A stretch of 34,089 bases of DNA from Streptomyces huiliensis. Lineage in GTDB: Bacteria > Actinomycetota > Actinomycetes > Streptomycetales > Streptomycetaceae. The notes beneath the pieces are model-generated. The model saw only the letters and a program-made list of their open reading frames with translations, was not told the DNA's origin and did no database searches. Numbering within the stretch: the first letter of the stretch is position 1; each line of letters starts with the position of its first letter. Shown one piece after another: positions 1 to 8,175 of this stretch. The position numbers and the translations under genes were made by a program. The DNA is taken from positions 1 to 34,089 of the forward strand of contig NZ_JAIQLH010000157.1 in assembly GCF_020037025.1 (NCBI RefSeq). The letters run 5' to 3'.

Positions 1-387
1 GGCGCCGGCCGGCCGCCGGAGGACGGCCAGCGCCAGCAGCAGGACGACCGCCCAGCCGGCGCCGGCGCCGAGGACGGCGAGGCAGACGGAGGAGGGGTTG
101 AGGGAGGGGTGGTGGTGGGGTGAGGGGGCGGCCGGCGCGGACACCGGCCTCCCGACCGCCAGGGGCACCGGCCTCCCGGCCGGCGCGGCGTGCGGGCCGC
201 CTGCGTGGTGACCCTCGGCGTGGTGGCCCCCCGCCGTCGTGGGCGAGGCGGACGTACCCGTCTCCGGCCGGCCGTGCCCCGTCGGGTGCCCGAGGGTGTG
301 CATGGTGACGATGCCGAGCAGCAGCGCCGCGAGGAGCAGCAGGCGGCCGCACCAAGGGCCGCCGACCCCCGCAGCTCGCCCGCGCAT
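1..387 (-). CDS. DUF6153-like His-rich membrane protein (3' end beyond window)
   Basis: This frame is open from an ATG at 387 to the left edge (129 codons, no stop), so the gene is partial. The N-terminus has a hydrophobic segment (LLLLAALLLGIVTMHTLGH). A Gly/Ala/Pro-rich middle with His clusters (GGHHAEGHHAGG, PSPHHHPS) follows, then a Cys next to a second membrane span (VCLAVLGAGAGWAVVLLLALAVL). This architecture matches the small actinobacterial DUF6153 family. A strong Shine-Dalgarno (GGGGAGGAG) precedes the ATG. The promoter contains a TACCCC-N3-GGGGTA palindrome like CsoR copper operators, so a copper-linked role is inferred. The His clusters could bind metal, but no function is proven. 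Confidence 0.72.
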   Translation of the reverse strand, partial: MRGRAAGVGGPWCGRLLLLAALLLGIVTMHTLGHPTGHGRPETGTSASPTTAGGHHAEGHHAGGPHAAPAGRPVPLAVGRPVSAPAAPSPHHHPSLNPSSVCLAVLGAGAGWAVVLLLALAVLRRPAGA

Positions 388-419
388 CGCGCTCCTCCCC
401 GTCCTCGTACGTCCCTCGC

Positions 420-448
420 ACCCTACCCCCGCGGGGTATGCGCCCCAA
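420..448 (-). promoter_or_regulatory. Promoter with CsoR-like copper operator in the spacer
   Basis: On the minus strand TTGGGG (448-443) and TAGGGT (425-420) are separated by 17 nt, a plausible primary-sigma promoter for the gene starting at 387. The spacer holds the perfect inverted repeat TACCCC-CGC-GGGGTA (424-438). That matches the C-tract/G-tract palindrome bound by CsoR repressors, and its position between -35 and -10 fits repression by occlusion. The motif is seen; CsoR control is inferred. Confidence 0.5.
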
Positions 449-594
449 GGGCGGCCCAAGGGCGCCCCCAGGGCGGCCCGCACGGCCACCCGCACGACCG
501 TCCGATCGAGCGGATGTGCGCGGAACGGTCCCTCTGTCCGATGATGGGACGAAACCGATCGATTGCTTTGCCCCGAAGGACGCTCCTCCCTCTC

Positions 595-2079
595 ATGCCC
601 CTCTCGGAACAGGTCAGGGACGAACGTCCCCCCGCCGACCGTGCCCCTGCCGCCCCGAGCGAGGGCCCGGCACACGCCGACCCCGCCGCCGCCGGCCGCC
701 GGCAGTTCATCTCCTGGACCACCCTCGCCCTGATGACCACCGCCTCGGTGGCCAACCTGCGGCCCGCGCCGTCCATGGCCCTCTACGGCCTCGCCGCCGT
801 CTTCCTCTACCTCCTCCCGGCCGTCGTCTTCCTCCTCCCGACCGCGCTCGTCTCCGCCGAGCTCGCGTCCGGCTGGACGGGCGGCGTCTACCGCTGGGTG
901 AGCGAGGGGCTGTCGAAGCCGCTGGGCTTCCTCGCCGTCTGGTGCCAGTTCGCGATGACGATCGCCTACTACCCGAGCCTGCTCGCGTACGTGGCCAGCA
1001 CCTTCGCGTACATCGTCGATCCGTCGCTCGCCGACAACGGGCTGTACGTGGCGCTCGTGATCGTCGTCGTCTACTGGTCCGGCGTGCTGATCTCCGCGCG
1101 CGGGACGAAGGCGGTGGCCGGGCTGTCGAGCATCGGGCTGGTGATCGGCACGCTGCTGCCGGGCGTCGTCCTCGTCGTGCTCGGACTCGTCTTCCTCGGC
1201 CAGGGCAACCCGTCCGCCGCGCCCATGGACGGCGGCCACGTCCTGCCGCCGTGGACCGGCGTCGCGAGCCTCGTCCTCATCGTCGGCAACTTCCTCTCCT
1301 ACGCGGGCATGGAGATGAACGGCGTGCACGTCGCGTCGTTGCGCGAGCCCGGCCGGCAGTTCCCGCGCGCGATGGCCCTCGCCACCGGGCTCGTCCTGCT
1401 GATCTTCATCCTGCCCGCGCTGGCGGTCAGCTGGGTGATGCCCGGCGAGGACCTGAGCCTCACGGCCGGGGTGATGCAGGCGTTCCAGGGCTTCTTCGAC
1501 CACTTCGGGGTCGGCTGGCTGACCAAGGTCACCGGCGTGCTGCTGGTCGCCGCCGCGCTCGGCGGCATGCTCACCTGGCTGGCCGGGCCGTCCAGCGGGC
1601 TGCTGCTCGTCGCCCGGCAGGAGGGCTACCTGCCGCCCGTCCTCCAGAAGCTCAACCGGAACGGCGTGCCGCGCAACATCCTCGTCGCGCAGGGCGCACT
1701 GACGACCGTGATCGCGCTGCTGTACGCGTTCCTGCCGGACGTCTCCAGCGCGTACTGGATCTTCTCGGTGATCACGACGCAGATCTACCTGGTCGTCTAC
1801 CTGCTGATGTTCGCCGCCGTGGTGCGGCTGCGGCGGCTCCAGCCGGACCGGCCGCGCGGCTTCCGCGTCCCGGCCGTCCGGCTCGTCGCGGGCGTCGGGT
1901 TCGCGGCCTCGCTGGCGGCGATGTGCATCGGGTTCGTGCCGCCGGAGCAGTTCGGCGGGCAGCCGCTCTGGCGGTACCTGCTGATCGTCGGCGGCGGGCT
2001 GCTGACCATCGGCTTCCTCGCGCCGCTCGCGTTCCTGGCGTGCCGCAGGCCGCACTGGGCGGCGGCGGACGCGGACTGA
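595..2079 (+). CDS. APC-superfamily amino-acid permease, glutamate:GABA antiporter type
   Basis: This 494-aa integral membrane protein has about 12 hydrophobic segments after a hydrophilic N-terminus of about 40 residues. GGVYRWVSEGLSKPLGFLAVW is followed by YAGMEMNGVHVASLREPGRQ, which resembles the GadC/YjeM branch of the APC superfamily (GVE/AxHVNEMxNPGRxYP). It probably exchanges or imports an amino acid or amine, but the substrate cannot be read from sequence. The ATG at 595 keeps the usual short cytosolic tail. In-frame ATGs at 541 and 544 are possible but have no better ribosome site. A hairpin follows the stop (2086-2114). The alpha/beta hydrolase starts 138 nt downstream, so co-transcription is uncertain. 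Confidence 0.85.
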   Translation: MPLSEQVRDERPPADRAPAAPSEGPAHADPAAAGRRQFISWTTLALMTTASVANLRPAPSMALYGLAAVFLYLLPAVVFLLPTALVSAELASGWTGGVYRWVSEGLSKPLGFLAVWCQFAMTIAYYPSLLAYVASTFAYIVDPSLADNGLYVALVIVVVYWSGVLISARGTKAVAGLSSIGLVIGTLLPGVVLVVLGLVFLGQGNPSAAPMDGGHVLPPWTGVASLVLIVGNFLSYAGMEMNGVHVASLREPGRQFPRAMALATGLVLLIFILPALAVSWVMPGEDLSLTAGVMQAFQGFFDHFGVGWLTKVTGVLLVAAALGGMLTWLAGPSSGLLLVARQEGYLPPVLQKLNRNGVPRNILVAQGALTTVIALLYAFLPDVSSAYWIFSVITTQIYLVVYLLMFAAVVRLRRLQPDRPRGFRVPAVRLVAGVGFAASLAAMCIGFVPPEQFGGQPLWRYLLIVGGGLLTIGFLAPLAFLACRRPHWAAADAD

Positions 2080-2085
2080 ACCCCA

Positions 2086-2114
2086 CGAGGGTCTCCCGCC
2101 CTGCGGAACCCTCG
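2086..2114 (+). terminator. Hairpin after the permease gene
   Basis: CGAGGGT (2086-2092) pairs perfectly with ACCCTCG (2108-2114) around a 15-nt loop, starting 6 nt after the permease stop. There is no T-tract, as is common for Streptomyces terminators. It is suggestive only. Confidence 0.35.
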
Positions 2115-2216
2115 CGGCGCGCCCGCCGTTCCCCCGACGGGGAGGGGCGGCCGGCGCCACCGCTCCTCCCCGCCAACGTGGACGCGTGGACGAAGCCGGA
2201 CGAGGGGTGGACGAGG

Positions 2217-3107
2217 ATGAGCGAAGACCGGCCGCCGGGCCGGATGCTGCGGGTCGGCGGCACCGCCCTGCACGTCCTCGGCGAGGGTTCCGGGCCGGTG
2301 TGCGTGCTGAGCCCCGGGCTGGGCATGGGCTGGTTCGACTGGGAGCCCGTCGTCCCGCTGCTCACCCCGCACCGCACGGTCGTCCGCTTCGACCGGCCCG
2401 GCCTCGGCTTCAGCGCCCCGCAGGCCGAGCCGCCCACGGCCGCGGCCGAGGCCGCGCGGATCGCCGGCGTGCTGGACGCGCTCGGGCTCACCGGCCCGGC
2501 GACGGTCGTCGGCCACTCGCTGGCGGGCTTCCACGCGGAGGCGTTCGCCCGGCTGCACCCGGAGCGCACGGCCGGCCTCGTCCTCGTCGACACCAGCGTC
2601 GAGACGAACGTCCGGCCGCTCCCCGCGCGCGCCCTGCGCACCGCCGCCGCCCGGGCGCGCGGCCACGCCTTCACCACCGTCGGCCTGCCGCGCGCCCTCG
2701 GCCCGGCCCTGCGCCGGCTGGCCGTCCGCGCCACGTCCGTCGCACGCGTCGACCCCGTCCCCGCCGAACTCGTCCGCCGCACGTACGGCACGGGCCGCGT
2801 CACCCGCGCCCTCCTCATGGAGAACGCCCGCTACTTCGACGTGGCCGCCGAACTGGAACGCCTCCGCGCGGACCACCCGCTCCCGCCCGTCCCCACCCAC
2901 GTCCTGGCCGCCGCCACCGGCACCGACTCCCGCTTCGAACGCCGCCGCCTCACCCGCCAACGCGCCCTCGCCACCCTCCTCGACGCCCACTTCACCACCG
3001 TCGCCCCGGCCGGCCACCTCCTCATGTACGACCGCCCGGAGGCGGTGGCGGGCGCGATCCTGGAAGCGCCGCGGTTCAGCCCGTCCACGGTCCCCGCCGC
3101 GCCTTAG
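2217..3107 (+). CDS. Alpha/beta-hydrolase fold protein
   Basis: This 296-aa cytosolic protein shows the alpha/beta-hydrolase layout. An oxyanion-side LSPGLGMGWFDWEP lies near residue 31, VRFDRPGLGFS near 56, the nucleophile elbow GHSLAG has Ser101, and a late His sits in PAGHLLMYDRPEAV near the C-terminus. An acidic partner may lie in the segment TGTDSRFE. No signal peptide is visible. The substrate is unknown; esterase, lactonase or haloperoxidase-like activities all fit the fold. GAGG lies just upstream of the ATG at 2217. Its TAG stop (3105-3107) overlaps the TAA of the convergent minus-strand gene (3104-3106), so both genes end inside the same four bases. Confidence 0.85.
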   Translation: MSEDRPPGRMLRVGGTALHVLGEGSGPVCVLSPGLGMGWFDWEPVVPLLTPHRTVVRFDRPGLGFSAPQAEPPTAAAEAARIAGVLDALGLTGPATVVGHSLAGFHAEAFARLHPERTAGLVLVDTSVETNVRPLPARALRTAAARARGHAFTTVGLPRALGPALRRLAVRATSVARVDPVPAELVRRTYGTGRVTRALLMENARYFDVAAELERLRADHPLPPVPTHVLAAATGTDSRFERRRLTRQRALATLLDAHFTTVAPAGHLLMYDRPEAVAGAILEAPRFSPSTVPAAP

Positions 3108-3550
3108 GTACGCCGCCGTTCCTTCGCCCGGGCCGCCGCTTGCGCCTCGGCGGCCAGGAACGGCAGGAAGTCCTCCACCGTCCTCCGCCGTGCCTTCGGC
3201 AGCGCGTAGAACTCCCGCATCCGGATGTCGATGCGGAACGGCCCCCGCAGGGTGCGTCTCCAGCCGGCTGGATCCGGAGCGGTAAGCGCGAAGAGGTAGC
3301 ACATCCAGCTCGGCTGCGGCGAGGGCTCGGGATGGTACGGGGACACGAGGAACCCGTCCGCGTCCACCTCCTCCACCCCTTTCGCCGTCCTGCTGAACCC
3401 CTCCCGCTCCGCGGTCTCCACCAGTTCGCGCACCCGCCGCGCCGACGCGTAACGAGGCGCGGCGGGCACGGGATAGCCGATCGGTGAGGTGGTGAGGCGC
3501 ACGAAGCGGGGGTAGCGCCAATTCTTCCTGGGCCGTTTTCGCTCTTCCAT
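3104..3550 (-). CDS. Uncharacterised 148-aa protein
   Basis: I do not recognise a family. The protein starts MEERKRPRKNWRYPRFVR and is basic at the N-terminus. It contains conserved-looking stretches (DADGFLVSPYHPEPSPQPSWMC, MREFYALPKARRRTVEDFLPFLAAE) and ends in an Ala/Arg-rich helix. It has no signal peptide or membrane span. A GTG at 3592 would add 14 residues; neither start has a clear Shine-Dalgarno. It lies 66 nt downstream of the GNAT gene on the same strand and could be the last gene of that operon. Base composition at codon position 3 supports a real gene, although GC is slightly lower than in neighbouring housekeeping genes. Confidence 0.6.
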   Translation of the reverse strand: MEERKRPRKNWRYPRFVRLTTSPIGYPVPAAPRYASARRVRELVETAEREGFSRTAKGVEEVDADGFLVSPYHPEPSPQPSWMCYLFALTAPDPAGWRRTLRGPFRIDIRMREFYALPKARRRTVEDFLPFLAAEAQAAARAKERRRT

Positions 3551-3616
3551 GCCCGCCGACTCTGCCGTCCCGAAGGCGAGTCGGCCACTCACCGCCCGTC
3601 TGCCCGTCCCGGGCGG

Positions 3617-4171
3617 TCACTTCAGATCGAGCAGCATCACGTCATGGAGCTCCGCCCCCTCCCACGGGCACGCTTCCCCGACCTTGCGGTACCCCCACGC
3701 CCGGTAAGCCGCCTTTGCCGCCCGACTTCCCGGGTGAACGTTGAGCAGCACGCGCTCGGCCTCCGCGTCGGCGAGCAGGGCTTCGTGTAGCCGACGGGCG
3801 ACGCCTTGCCGGCGCCATGGGCCGCGTACCGCCAGTTCCATGAGCCCGAACGTCCGACGCCCGTCCTCGCGGCGCATCTCCGGGGAGACAGGCTTCGTCA
3901 ACTGATGCCACCACCCCGTGGTGGGGCCGAGCGGGTAGCCGAACGCCATACCGACGGGTTCACCGTCACCCGTACGAGCGAGAGCGGCCCGGAACGCGCG
4001 CTTGCGTGTCTGGGAGCGGAAACGGCGGAACGCATTCGCGACATCGGTCTCGGTCTCGTCGTACGGAGGCTCGGCGAACGCTTCCGAGTAGACCAAGCGG
4101 AACGAGCCTTCGGCCTGTGTGGCCGCCGACCCGTCCATGCTCCTGACCGTGACGGTTCCGCGCTGCGTCAT
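3617..4171 (-). CDS. GNAT-family N-acetyltransferase
   Basis: This 184-aa protein has GNAT motif A near the C-terminal half: FGLMELAVRGPWRRQGVARRLHEALL, where RRQGVA is the acetyl-CoA pyrophosphate loop (Q/R-x-x-G-x-G/A). The closing strand-helix follows in VLLNVHPGSRAAKAAYRAWGYRKVGE. It probably acetylates an amine on a small molecule or protein using acetyl-CoA; the acceptor is unknown. Its ATG (4171) overlaps the TGA of the upstream XRE-TPR regulator in an ATGA, so the two are translationally coupled. The pair may form a unit in which the enzyme acts on, or is governed with, whatever the regulator senses. Confidence 0.88.
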   Translation of the reverse strand: MTQRGTVTVRSMDGSAATQAEGSFRLVYSEAFAEPPYDETETDVANAFRRFRSQTRKRAFRAALARTGDGEPVGMAFGYPLGPTTGWWHQLTKPVSPEMRREDGRRTFGLMELAVRGPWRRQGVARRLHEALLADAEAERVLLNVHPGSRAAKAAYRAWGYRKVGEACPWEGAELHDVMLLDLK

Positions 4172-5445
4172 GTGGCATTCCCTCGAACGGTCTCCCGGAT
4201 GCGCTCGCCGCACTCCCGTGCCTCGGCGCTGTCGATTCTCGCGGCGGTCCGCTCGAACTCCCGGATTCTGCCCAGCAGCCGTGGGGACGCGATCCCGCCG
4301 CACGTATCGAGAACGCCCCGCATCTCCTCGCACGCTTCGTCGGCCTCGCCGGCTGACATGAGGACGCAGGCGAGCCTGACCCGGTACGACGCGCCGTTAC
4401 GGGACAGATCACGACCTATGCCGCGTACGGCAGCCTGGAGAAAAGGAACGGCGAGCTTGGGTTGCCCGGCCCGTATGTACAGGTCCGCCGTCGCGTAGTC
4501 GATCTCGAACGGACCGGCAAACCGTGCCCACTGCGGCACGTCGGAATCGGTGTCCGCGCGCCCTTGGCGGCTGACGGCTCGGCTCAGGGCACGGCGGGCC
4601 GCGGACAGGTCTCCTGTGTGGGTCGCCACATTGGCTTCCCTGAGTGCGATCACGAGGTGCACCGTGTGTCCGGCACCCGCGCGGGTGGCCAGGTGATGGG
4701 CGTACTCCACCGCGCTCGCGGCCTCCCACGTCCGAGCTGCCTTGATCGCCAAGAGAACAAGAGTCTCCAGAACGGAGACCTGCAACAACGGGTCGTCGAC
4801 GAGCTGTGCCGCCGCCAGGGCTTCCATGCAGGCGGTGCGTCCCTGGCTGATTCGCCTGCCGTCATAGCCGTACCAAGCGCGGTGGCCGTGCAACTCGGCG
4901 AGTATGGTCCGCAGGTCCCGGCCGACGCGGCTCGTGTAGGAAGCCGCGCCCAGCGCGTTCGTGATCTCGCTCTCGATCGCGCCTGCCCGCGTCATGGCCG
5001 GCACGCTCCCCGAGGTGTGGTCGGTCCGGTACAGGCCGTCGAGCTCCGCGCGCAATCGGGCCACGTCGGCGGTGCCCACCCGAGGGCCCGCCCGAGTGCC
5101 GACGAGTGCCGCGCCGACGAGCAGCCCGGCGTCGTTGACGAACGTCCTTCGCTTCACACCTCCAGCGTCGCCGATCGGCGAGGTGAGCGTCACGCGATGC
5201 GGGGGCACCTCGAATCCCATTTCGGCCAGTGGTACGCCGAATATCGTTTCGAGCACGGTTTGTTGGCCCGGATGGGGTACGGGCGGAGGAGACTCCCGTT
5301 CCCACCGCCGGACTTGTCGCACGCTGATGGACGCGTTGATGCCCAAGCGTGCGGCTTCGTGGGTGAAGGCCGTCACGAACGTTTCCTGGGTGTACCCGGC
5401 CGCGCGTCGAAGCCGTGCCAGTTCGCTCACGAGCCCGCCCGTCAT
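4168..5445 (-). CDS. XRE-type HTH regulator with TPR-like C-terminal domain
   Basis: This 425-aa protein begins with a helix-turn-helix of the Cro/CI type (SELARLRRAAGYTQETFVTAF...SVRQVRRWERE). A twin-Arg hydrophobic linker (VKRRTFVNDAGLLVGAALVG) follows, and then roughly 300 residues of alpha-helical repeats (AASAVEYAHHLATRAGAG, AARRALSRAVS, LYIRAGQPKLAVPFLQAAV). This is the actinobacterial XRE-TPR layout, thought to sense a peptide, protein or small ligand. The ATG at 5445 has GGCGGTGG five nt upstream; a GTG at 5454 is possible. Its stop overlaps the GNAT start. It is divergent from the short-ORF/Nudix run at 5611, so the 165-nt gap probably holds promoters for both directions. Confidence 0.85.
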   Translation of the reverse strand: MTGGLVSELARLRRAAGYTQETFVTAFTHEAARLGINASISVRQVRRWERESPPPVPHPGQQTVLETIFGVPLAEMGFEVPPHRVTLTSPIGDAGGVKRRTFVNDAGLLVGAALVGTRAGPRVGTADVARLRAELDGLYRTDHTSGSVPAMTRAGAIESEITNALGAASYTSRVGRDLRTILAELHGHRAWYGYDGRRISQGRTACMEALAAAQLVDDPLLQVSVLETLVLLAIKAARTWEAASAVEYAHHLATRAGAGHTVHLVIALREANVATHTGDLSAARRALSRAVSRQGRADTDSDVPQWARFAGPFEIDYATADLYIRAGQPKLAVPFLQAAVRGIGRDLSRNGASYRVRLACVLMSAGEADEACEEMRGVLDTCGGIASPRLLGRIREFERTAARIDSAEARECGERIRETVRGNAT

Positions 5446-5610
5446 CCGTACCACCGCCGTTTGTCCGTCACCGTAGCGACTTGGCCACCGAGGCGAGCGT
5501 CAAAACGTCCGCCTGGATGTCCGGTCCCCTCTCGCCCACCCGCTCGTCCGAGCCGCTGCACTGGTGGTGTGCCGTGACCGCACGGTGCCGAGCCGCGGGA
5601 GGACGCGTTC

Positions 5611-5787
5611 ATGGCCATGACCATGCATGTCTACGACGTCGACGGAAAGACCGGCCAGGTGGTCCGGGAGCGGGCCCGAGTCATCGTTCCGGTAGGCAAC
5701 GAGCGCCTCGCTCCGTACCTGTCCAGCGCCTATCCGCCGTGCAGCTGCCCTCAGTGCCGTACGAAGAAGCGAGGGAGTGGCAGGTGA
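5611..5787 (+). CDS. 58-aa small protein with CxCxxC motif
   Basis: The frame runs ATG (5611) to TGA (5785-5787) and encodes MAMTMHVYDVDGKTGQVV... ending in a Cys cluster, PPCSCPQCRTKKRGSGR. A GGGAGGA element lies about 7 nt upstream of the ATG. Short actinobacterial proteins with an MAMTM start and a C-x-C-x-x-C tail are familiar to me near XRE regulators, but I know of no assigned function. The three Cys could bind zinc or be modified. The next ORF begins within its stop (GTGA at 5784-5787), which argues that it is translated. Confidence 0.6.
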   Translation: MAMTMHVYDVDGKTGQVVRERARVIVPVGNERLAPYLSSAYPPCSCPQCRTKKRGSGR

Positions 5788-5954
5788 CTCGGCGCCAGCG
5801 GCCGGCGGTGCGGTCGGAGGCGCATCGCGTCATCGCGGCCGTTTCGCCCGGGATCGCAGGCGATCGGCGAGGCAGCCGTGTCACGGCTCGGCCGACACCG
5901 TTGGACAGTGGGCCGCGCATGCGGCCCAACTCCCCAGGAAGAGAGACGTCATGA
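5784..5954 (+). CDS. Possible 56-aa basic coupling ORF
   Basis: A GTG at 5784 overlaps the preceding TGA (GTGA), and the frame runs to a TGA at 5952-5954 that overlaps the Nudix ATG (ATGA). The product is short and Arg-rich (VTRRQRPAVRSEAHRVIAAVSPG...). Perfect stop-start overlaps at both ends suggest a translated coupling ORF between the Cys-motif protein and the Nudix enzyme. No domain is recognisable. The evidence is mainly architectural, and it could be an untranslated spacer. Confidence 0.4.
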   Translation: MTRRQRPAVRSEAHRVIAAVSPGIAGDRRGSRVTARPTPLDSGPRMRPNSPGRETS

Positions 5955-6409
5955 AGCGACTGATCGCCCGCCTCTGGCGCATCATCCGTGGCCCGATGCA
6001 ATGGCGGGTTCTCTGGATCGCGCACGCGAAGTTCATGGTGGGCGTGACGGGCGTCGTCCGAGATGACGCGGGGCGCGTGCTCCTGCTACGTCACCGGATG
6101 TGGCCGGAGGGACGGCAGTGGGGGCTGCCGACCGGCTACGCGGTCAAGGGCGAGGAGTTCGGTTCGACCGTGGTTCGGGAGGTGCGTGAGGAGACCGGCC
6201 TGGAGGTCAAGGTCGGCCCACTTGTCCACCTCAAGAGCGGATACAAGCTGCGGATCGAGGTCGCGTACGAAGCGGCTCTGGTCGGCGGCGAACTCAAGAT
6301 CGATTCGTTTGAGGTCTTGGAGGCGCGATGGTTCTCCCCGGACGAGCTGCCGGAAGGGGTGCAGGAGTCACATCGAGCACTGATCGTCGGGCCGGCGCCC
6401 CTCGGCTGA
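5951..6409 (+). CDS. Nudix hydrolase
   Basis: This 152-aa protein carries a complete Nudix box from Gly62 to Leu84: G-x5-E68-x7-R76-E77-V-x-E80-E81-x-G83-L84. The family hydrolyses nucleoside diphosphates linked to another moiety using Mg2+ held by the REVREE glutamates. The first 25 residues (MKRLIARLWRIIRGPMQWRVLWIAHAKF) are basic and amphipathic or hydrophobic, unusual for a soluble Nudix protein, and may contact the membrane. GGAAGAGAG precedes the ATG. It overlaps the upstream short ORF (ATGA) and, by 82 nt, the downstream 367-aa gene, so all are probably one transcript. The substrate is unknown. Confidence 0.9.
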   Translation: MKRLIARLWRIIRGPMQWRVLWIAHAKFMVGVTGVVRDDAGRVLLLRHRMWPEGRQWGLPTGYAVKGEEFGSTVVREVREETGLEVKVGPLVHLKSGYKLRIEVAYEAALVGGELKIDSFEVLEARWFSPDELPEGVQESHRALIVGPAPLG

Positions 6410-7431
6410 CCGGCATTCCCCGGTTGCTGGCTCCCCATGAGCACCTGTCCGGCGAAGCCGACGCGGTAGCGCTGGCCGCCAAGCTGGCCGAGCTGCGCCG
6501 CGACGCGACCGACCTGGCGAGCCGGCACCCCCAGGTGACGTTCCGGCCGCTGTCCCGAGTCCTGACCGACTGGAGCGCGGCCGGGCTGCACACCCGCCCC
6601 TTCCGGGACGGCCTCGCCCTGCTCCGGCCTCGGTACGCCGCCCTCGGCCTTGGCCGGCTGCTTCCAATCGACCGCGTCATGGTCGGGGTCCGCTCGGAGC
6701 GCGAGGGAGCGTACGGCGGATTTCATCACCCGGACCAGGGCTACCGGCACCTGCACATGCGGGCTCTGGTCACGGTATCCGGTCCGCTGACGTCCGGCCT
6801 GCCCATGGATCCCGACCTGGCATCGCTCGATCTCCTGCGCGCGTACGCGCACGACTGCTTGCATTACGGATCGTTCCGCAGTTACCGGCTCAGGGGTGAC
6901 GAGATCGTACGAACGCAGTACGGGGTGAACTTCCGACGCCATGACGGGCGTACCTACTCCGCACCTGATCTCGACGGATCGCCGACCACTCGCAATCTCG
7001 GCGTCGTCATGGAGGGGGCATGCGACCGCGAGGCACGTGCCGTCACGCGGCGGATCGCCCGCCGTATGGCCATCGTTCGAACGGAGGGAATGTCCGGGTA
7101 TGTGTTCCGGGATGTGACGGGCATGCTCACGACCGCCGACACGGCCGCGCTCGCCCCGTCCATGTACCGTGCCGCCAGCGCACCCACGGAGCCGGCGGCG
7201 AGCTTTCTGGAATCCATGAGGACTTACCAGGAATCGGTCAACGCCCGATACGGCCGTTTCCTCACTGATGTCGGGCGGGGCGAGGCGGCCGGACTGCATG
7301 CGGTTCTGCTGCGGGCCATGTTGTCCGGGTCCCTCGCTGGTCTCTCCGCCTGGCTCGACCGTCGGCATGGACCCCACTCGTTTGCCGCTCTCTTCTTGAA
7401 CCCCGGTTACCCTGCACGCTCGCCCAAGTAG
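6328..7431 (+). CDS. Uncharacterised 367-aa protein with HxxxH motif
   Basis: I do not recognise the family. The ATG at 6328 has GGAGG four nt upstream and lies inside the Nudix gene, giving an 82-nt overlap; no in-frame start close to the Nudix stop looks better. The most striking segment is RAYAHDCLHYGSFRSYR, with His175 and His179 spaced as HxxxH, followed by an acidic EGACDREAR (Glu229). That could be a metal site of a hydrolase or oxygenase, but it is not the classic HExxH. GFHHPDQGYRHLHM (about 131-144) is another His cluster. No signal peptide or membrane span is evident. Genetic coupling to a Nudix enzyme suggests a nucleotide- or modified-metabolite-related step. Confidence 0.65.
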   Translation: MVLPGRAAGRGAGVTSSTDRRAGAPRLTGIPRLLAPHEHLSGEADAVALAAKLAELRRDATDLASRHPQVTFRPLSRVLTDWSAAGLHTRPFRDGLALLRPRYAALGLGRLLPIDRVMVGVRSEREGAYGGFHHPDQGYRHLHMRALVTVSGPLTSGLPMDPDLASLDLLRAYAHDCLHYGSFRSYRLRGDEIVRTQYGVNFRRHDGRTYSAPDLDGSPTTRNLGVVMEGACDREARAVTRRIARRMAIVRTEGMSGYVFRDVTGMLTTADTAALAPSMYRAASAPTEPAASFLESMRTYQESVNARYGRFLTDVGRGEAAGLHAVLLRAMLSGSLAGLSAWLDRRHGPHSFAALFLNPGYPARSPK

Positions 7432-7516
7432 CCGGGCGGGGCGATCAGCCGGCCCACCCGGTACCTGGGGTGGGGACGTAGCCGCTCAGGAAACGGTGAA
7501 GGGGTGGGGGCGACGG

Positions 7517-8143
7517 ATGGGGCTCGACATCAGTGTGCTCGTTGTCGACTGGGAGCGGGTCGCGGGGTTCGTGCCCGGGGAGCGGGGGGAGCGGCTGGTG
7601 GACGCCGTGTATCCCGACGAGTGCGACGCCGAGTTCTTCGCCGGGCTGCCCGATGGCTGGGTGCGGTTTCCCGCCGAGGTGGCGGAGTGGTCCGCGCTGT
7701 ACGAGTTCCACTCCACGAGCGGCTCGTTCAAGGCGCACTTCTGGGCCGGTGAACGGTGGGAGGACGTCCGGGAGCAGGCCGTGCCGGAGCTGCGGGCGGC
7801 GTTGGACACGTTCCTGTCGGGGTTGTTCTGGGATCCGTACGACATGGCCGTTCCCCCGGCGGGGACGGGGCCGGACGCGCCGGGAGTGCGGGAGCTCTTC
7901 GCGGAGCACGGTGTCGGGCTGCTGGTCGCCTGTCCGCCGGACGCCGTCCCCGTCCTGGCCGCCGCCTGGGCCGTCGCCGAGCCGCTGCTCGACGGGCTCG
8001 ACGGGCCGCACACCGCGCACGCCGACTCCCCAGGACGGTGGATCCCGGACCACGACGCGTTCGCCGTGCTGTTGCGGGAGTGGGCGGAAGTGGTGCGCGA
8101 GGCGCACGCGCTGGGGTGGGGGATCGTGGGGCTGCCGATCTGA
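7517..8143 (+). CDS. Conserved hypothetical 208-aa protein
   Basis: The protein starts MGLDISVLVVDWERVAGF and is acidic and globular, with many Trp residues (WVRFPAEVAEWSALYEFHSTSG, HFWAGERWEDVREQ, ALGWGIVGLPI). The start ATG (7517) follows a purine-rich stretch (AAGGGGTGGGGG); an upstream ATG at 7496 would add seven residues without a better ribosome site. MGLDI...VDW proteins are common in Streptomyces without known function. There is no catalytic motif I can name. It stands alone: an 85-nt gap precedes it, and the TipA-like regulator starts 89 nt after it behind its own promoter. Confidence 0.65.
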   Translation: MGLDISVLVVDWERVAGFVPGERGERLVDAVYPDECDAEFFAGLPDGWVRFPAEVAEWSALYEFHSTSGSFKAHFWAGERWEDVREQAVPELRAALDTFLSGLFWDPYDMAVPPAGTGPDAPGVRELFAEHGVGLLVACPPDAVPVLAAAWAVAEPLLDGLDGPHTAHADSPGRWIPDHDAFAVLLREWAEVVREAHALGWGIVGLPI

Positions 8144-8175
8144 CGCCGACGGTACGAGGGCCCGCGGGGACCCGC

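Noticed and set aside
438..2200. An open frame joining the alpha/beta hydrolase to sequence within the permease gene
   Set aside because: The upstream part is an Arg/Pro-rich shadow of the permease; the hydrolase domain starts at 2217.
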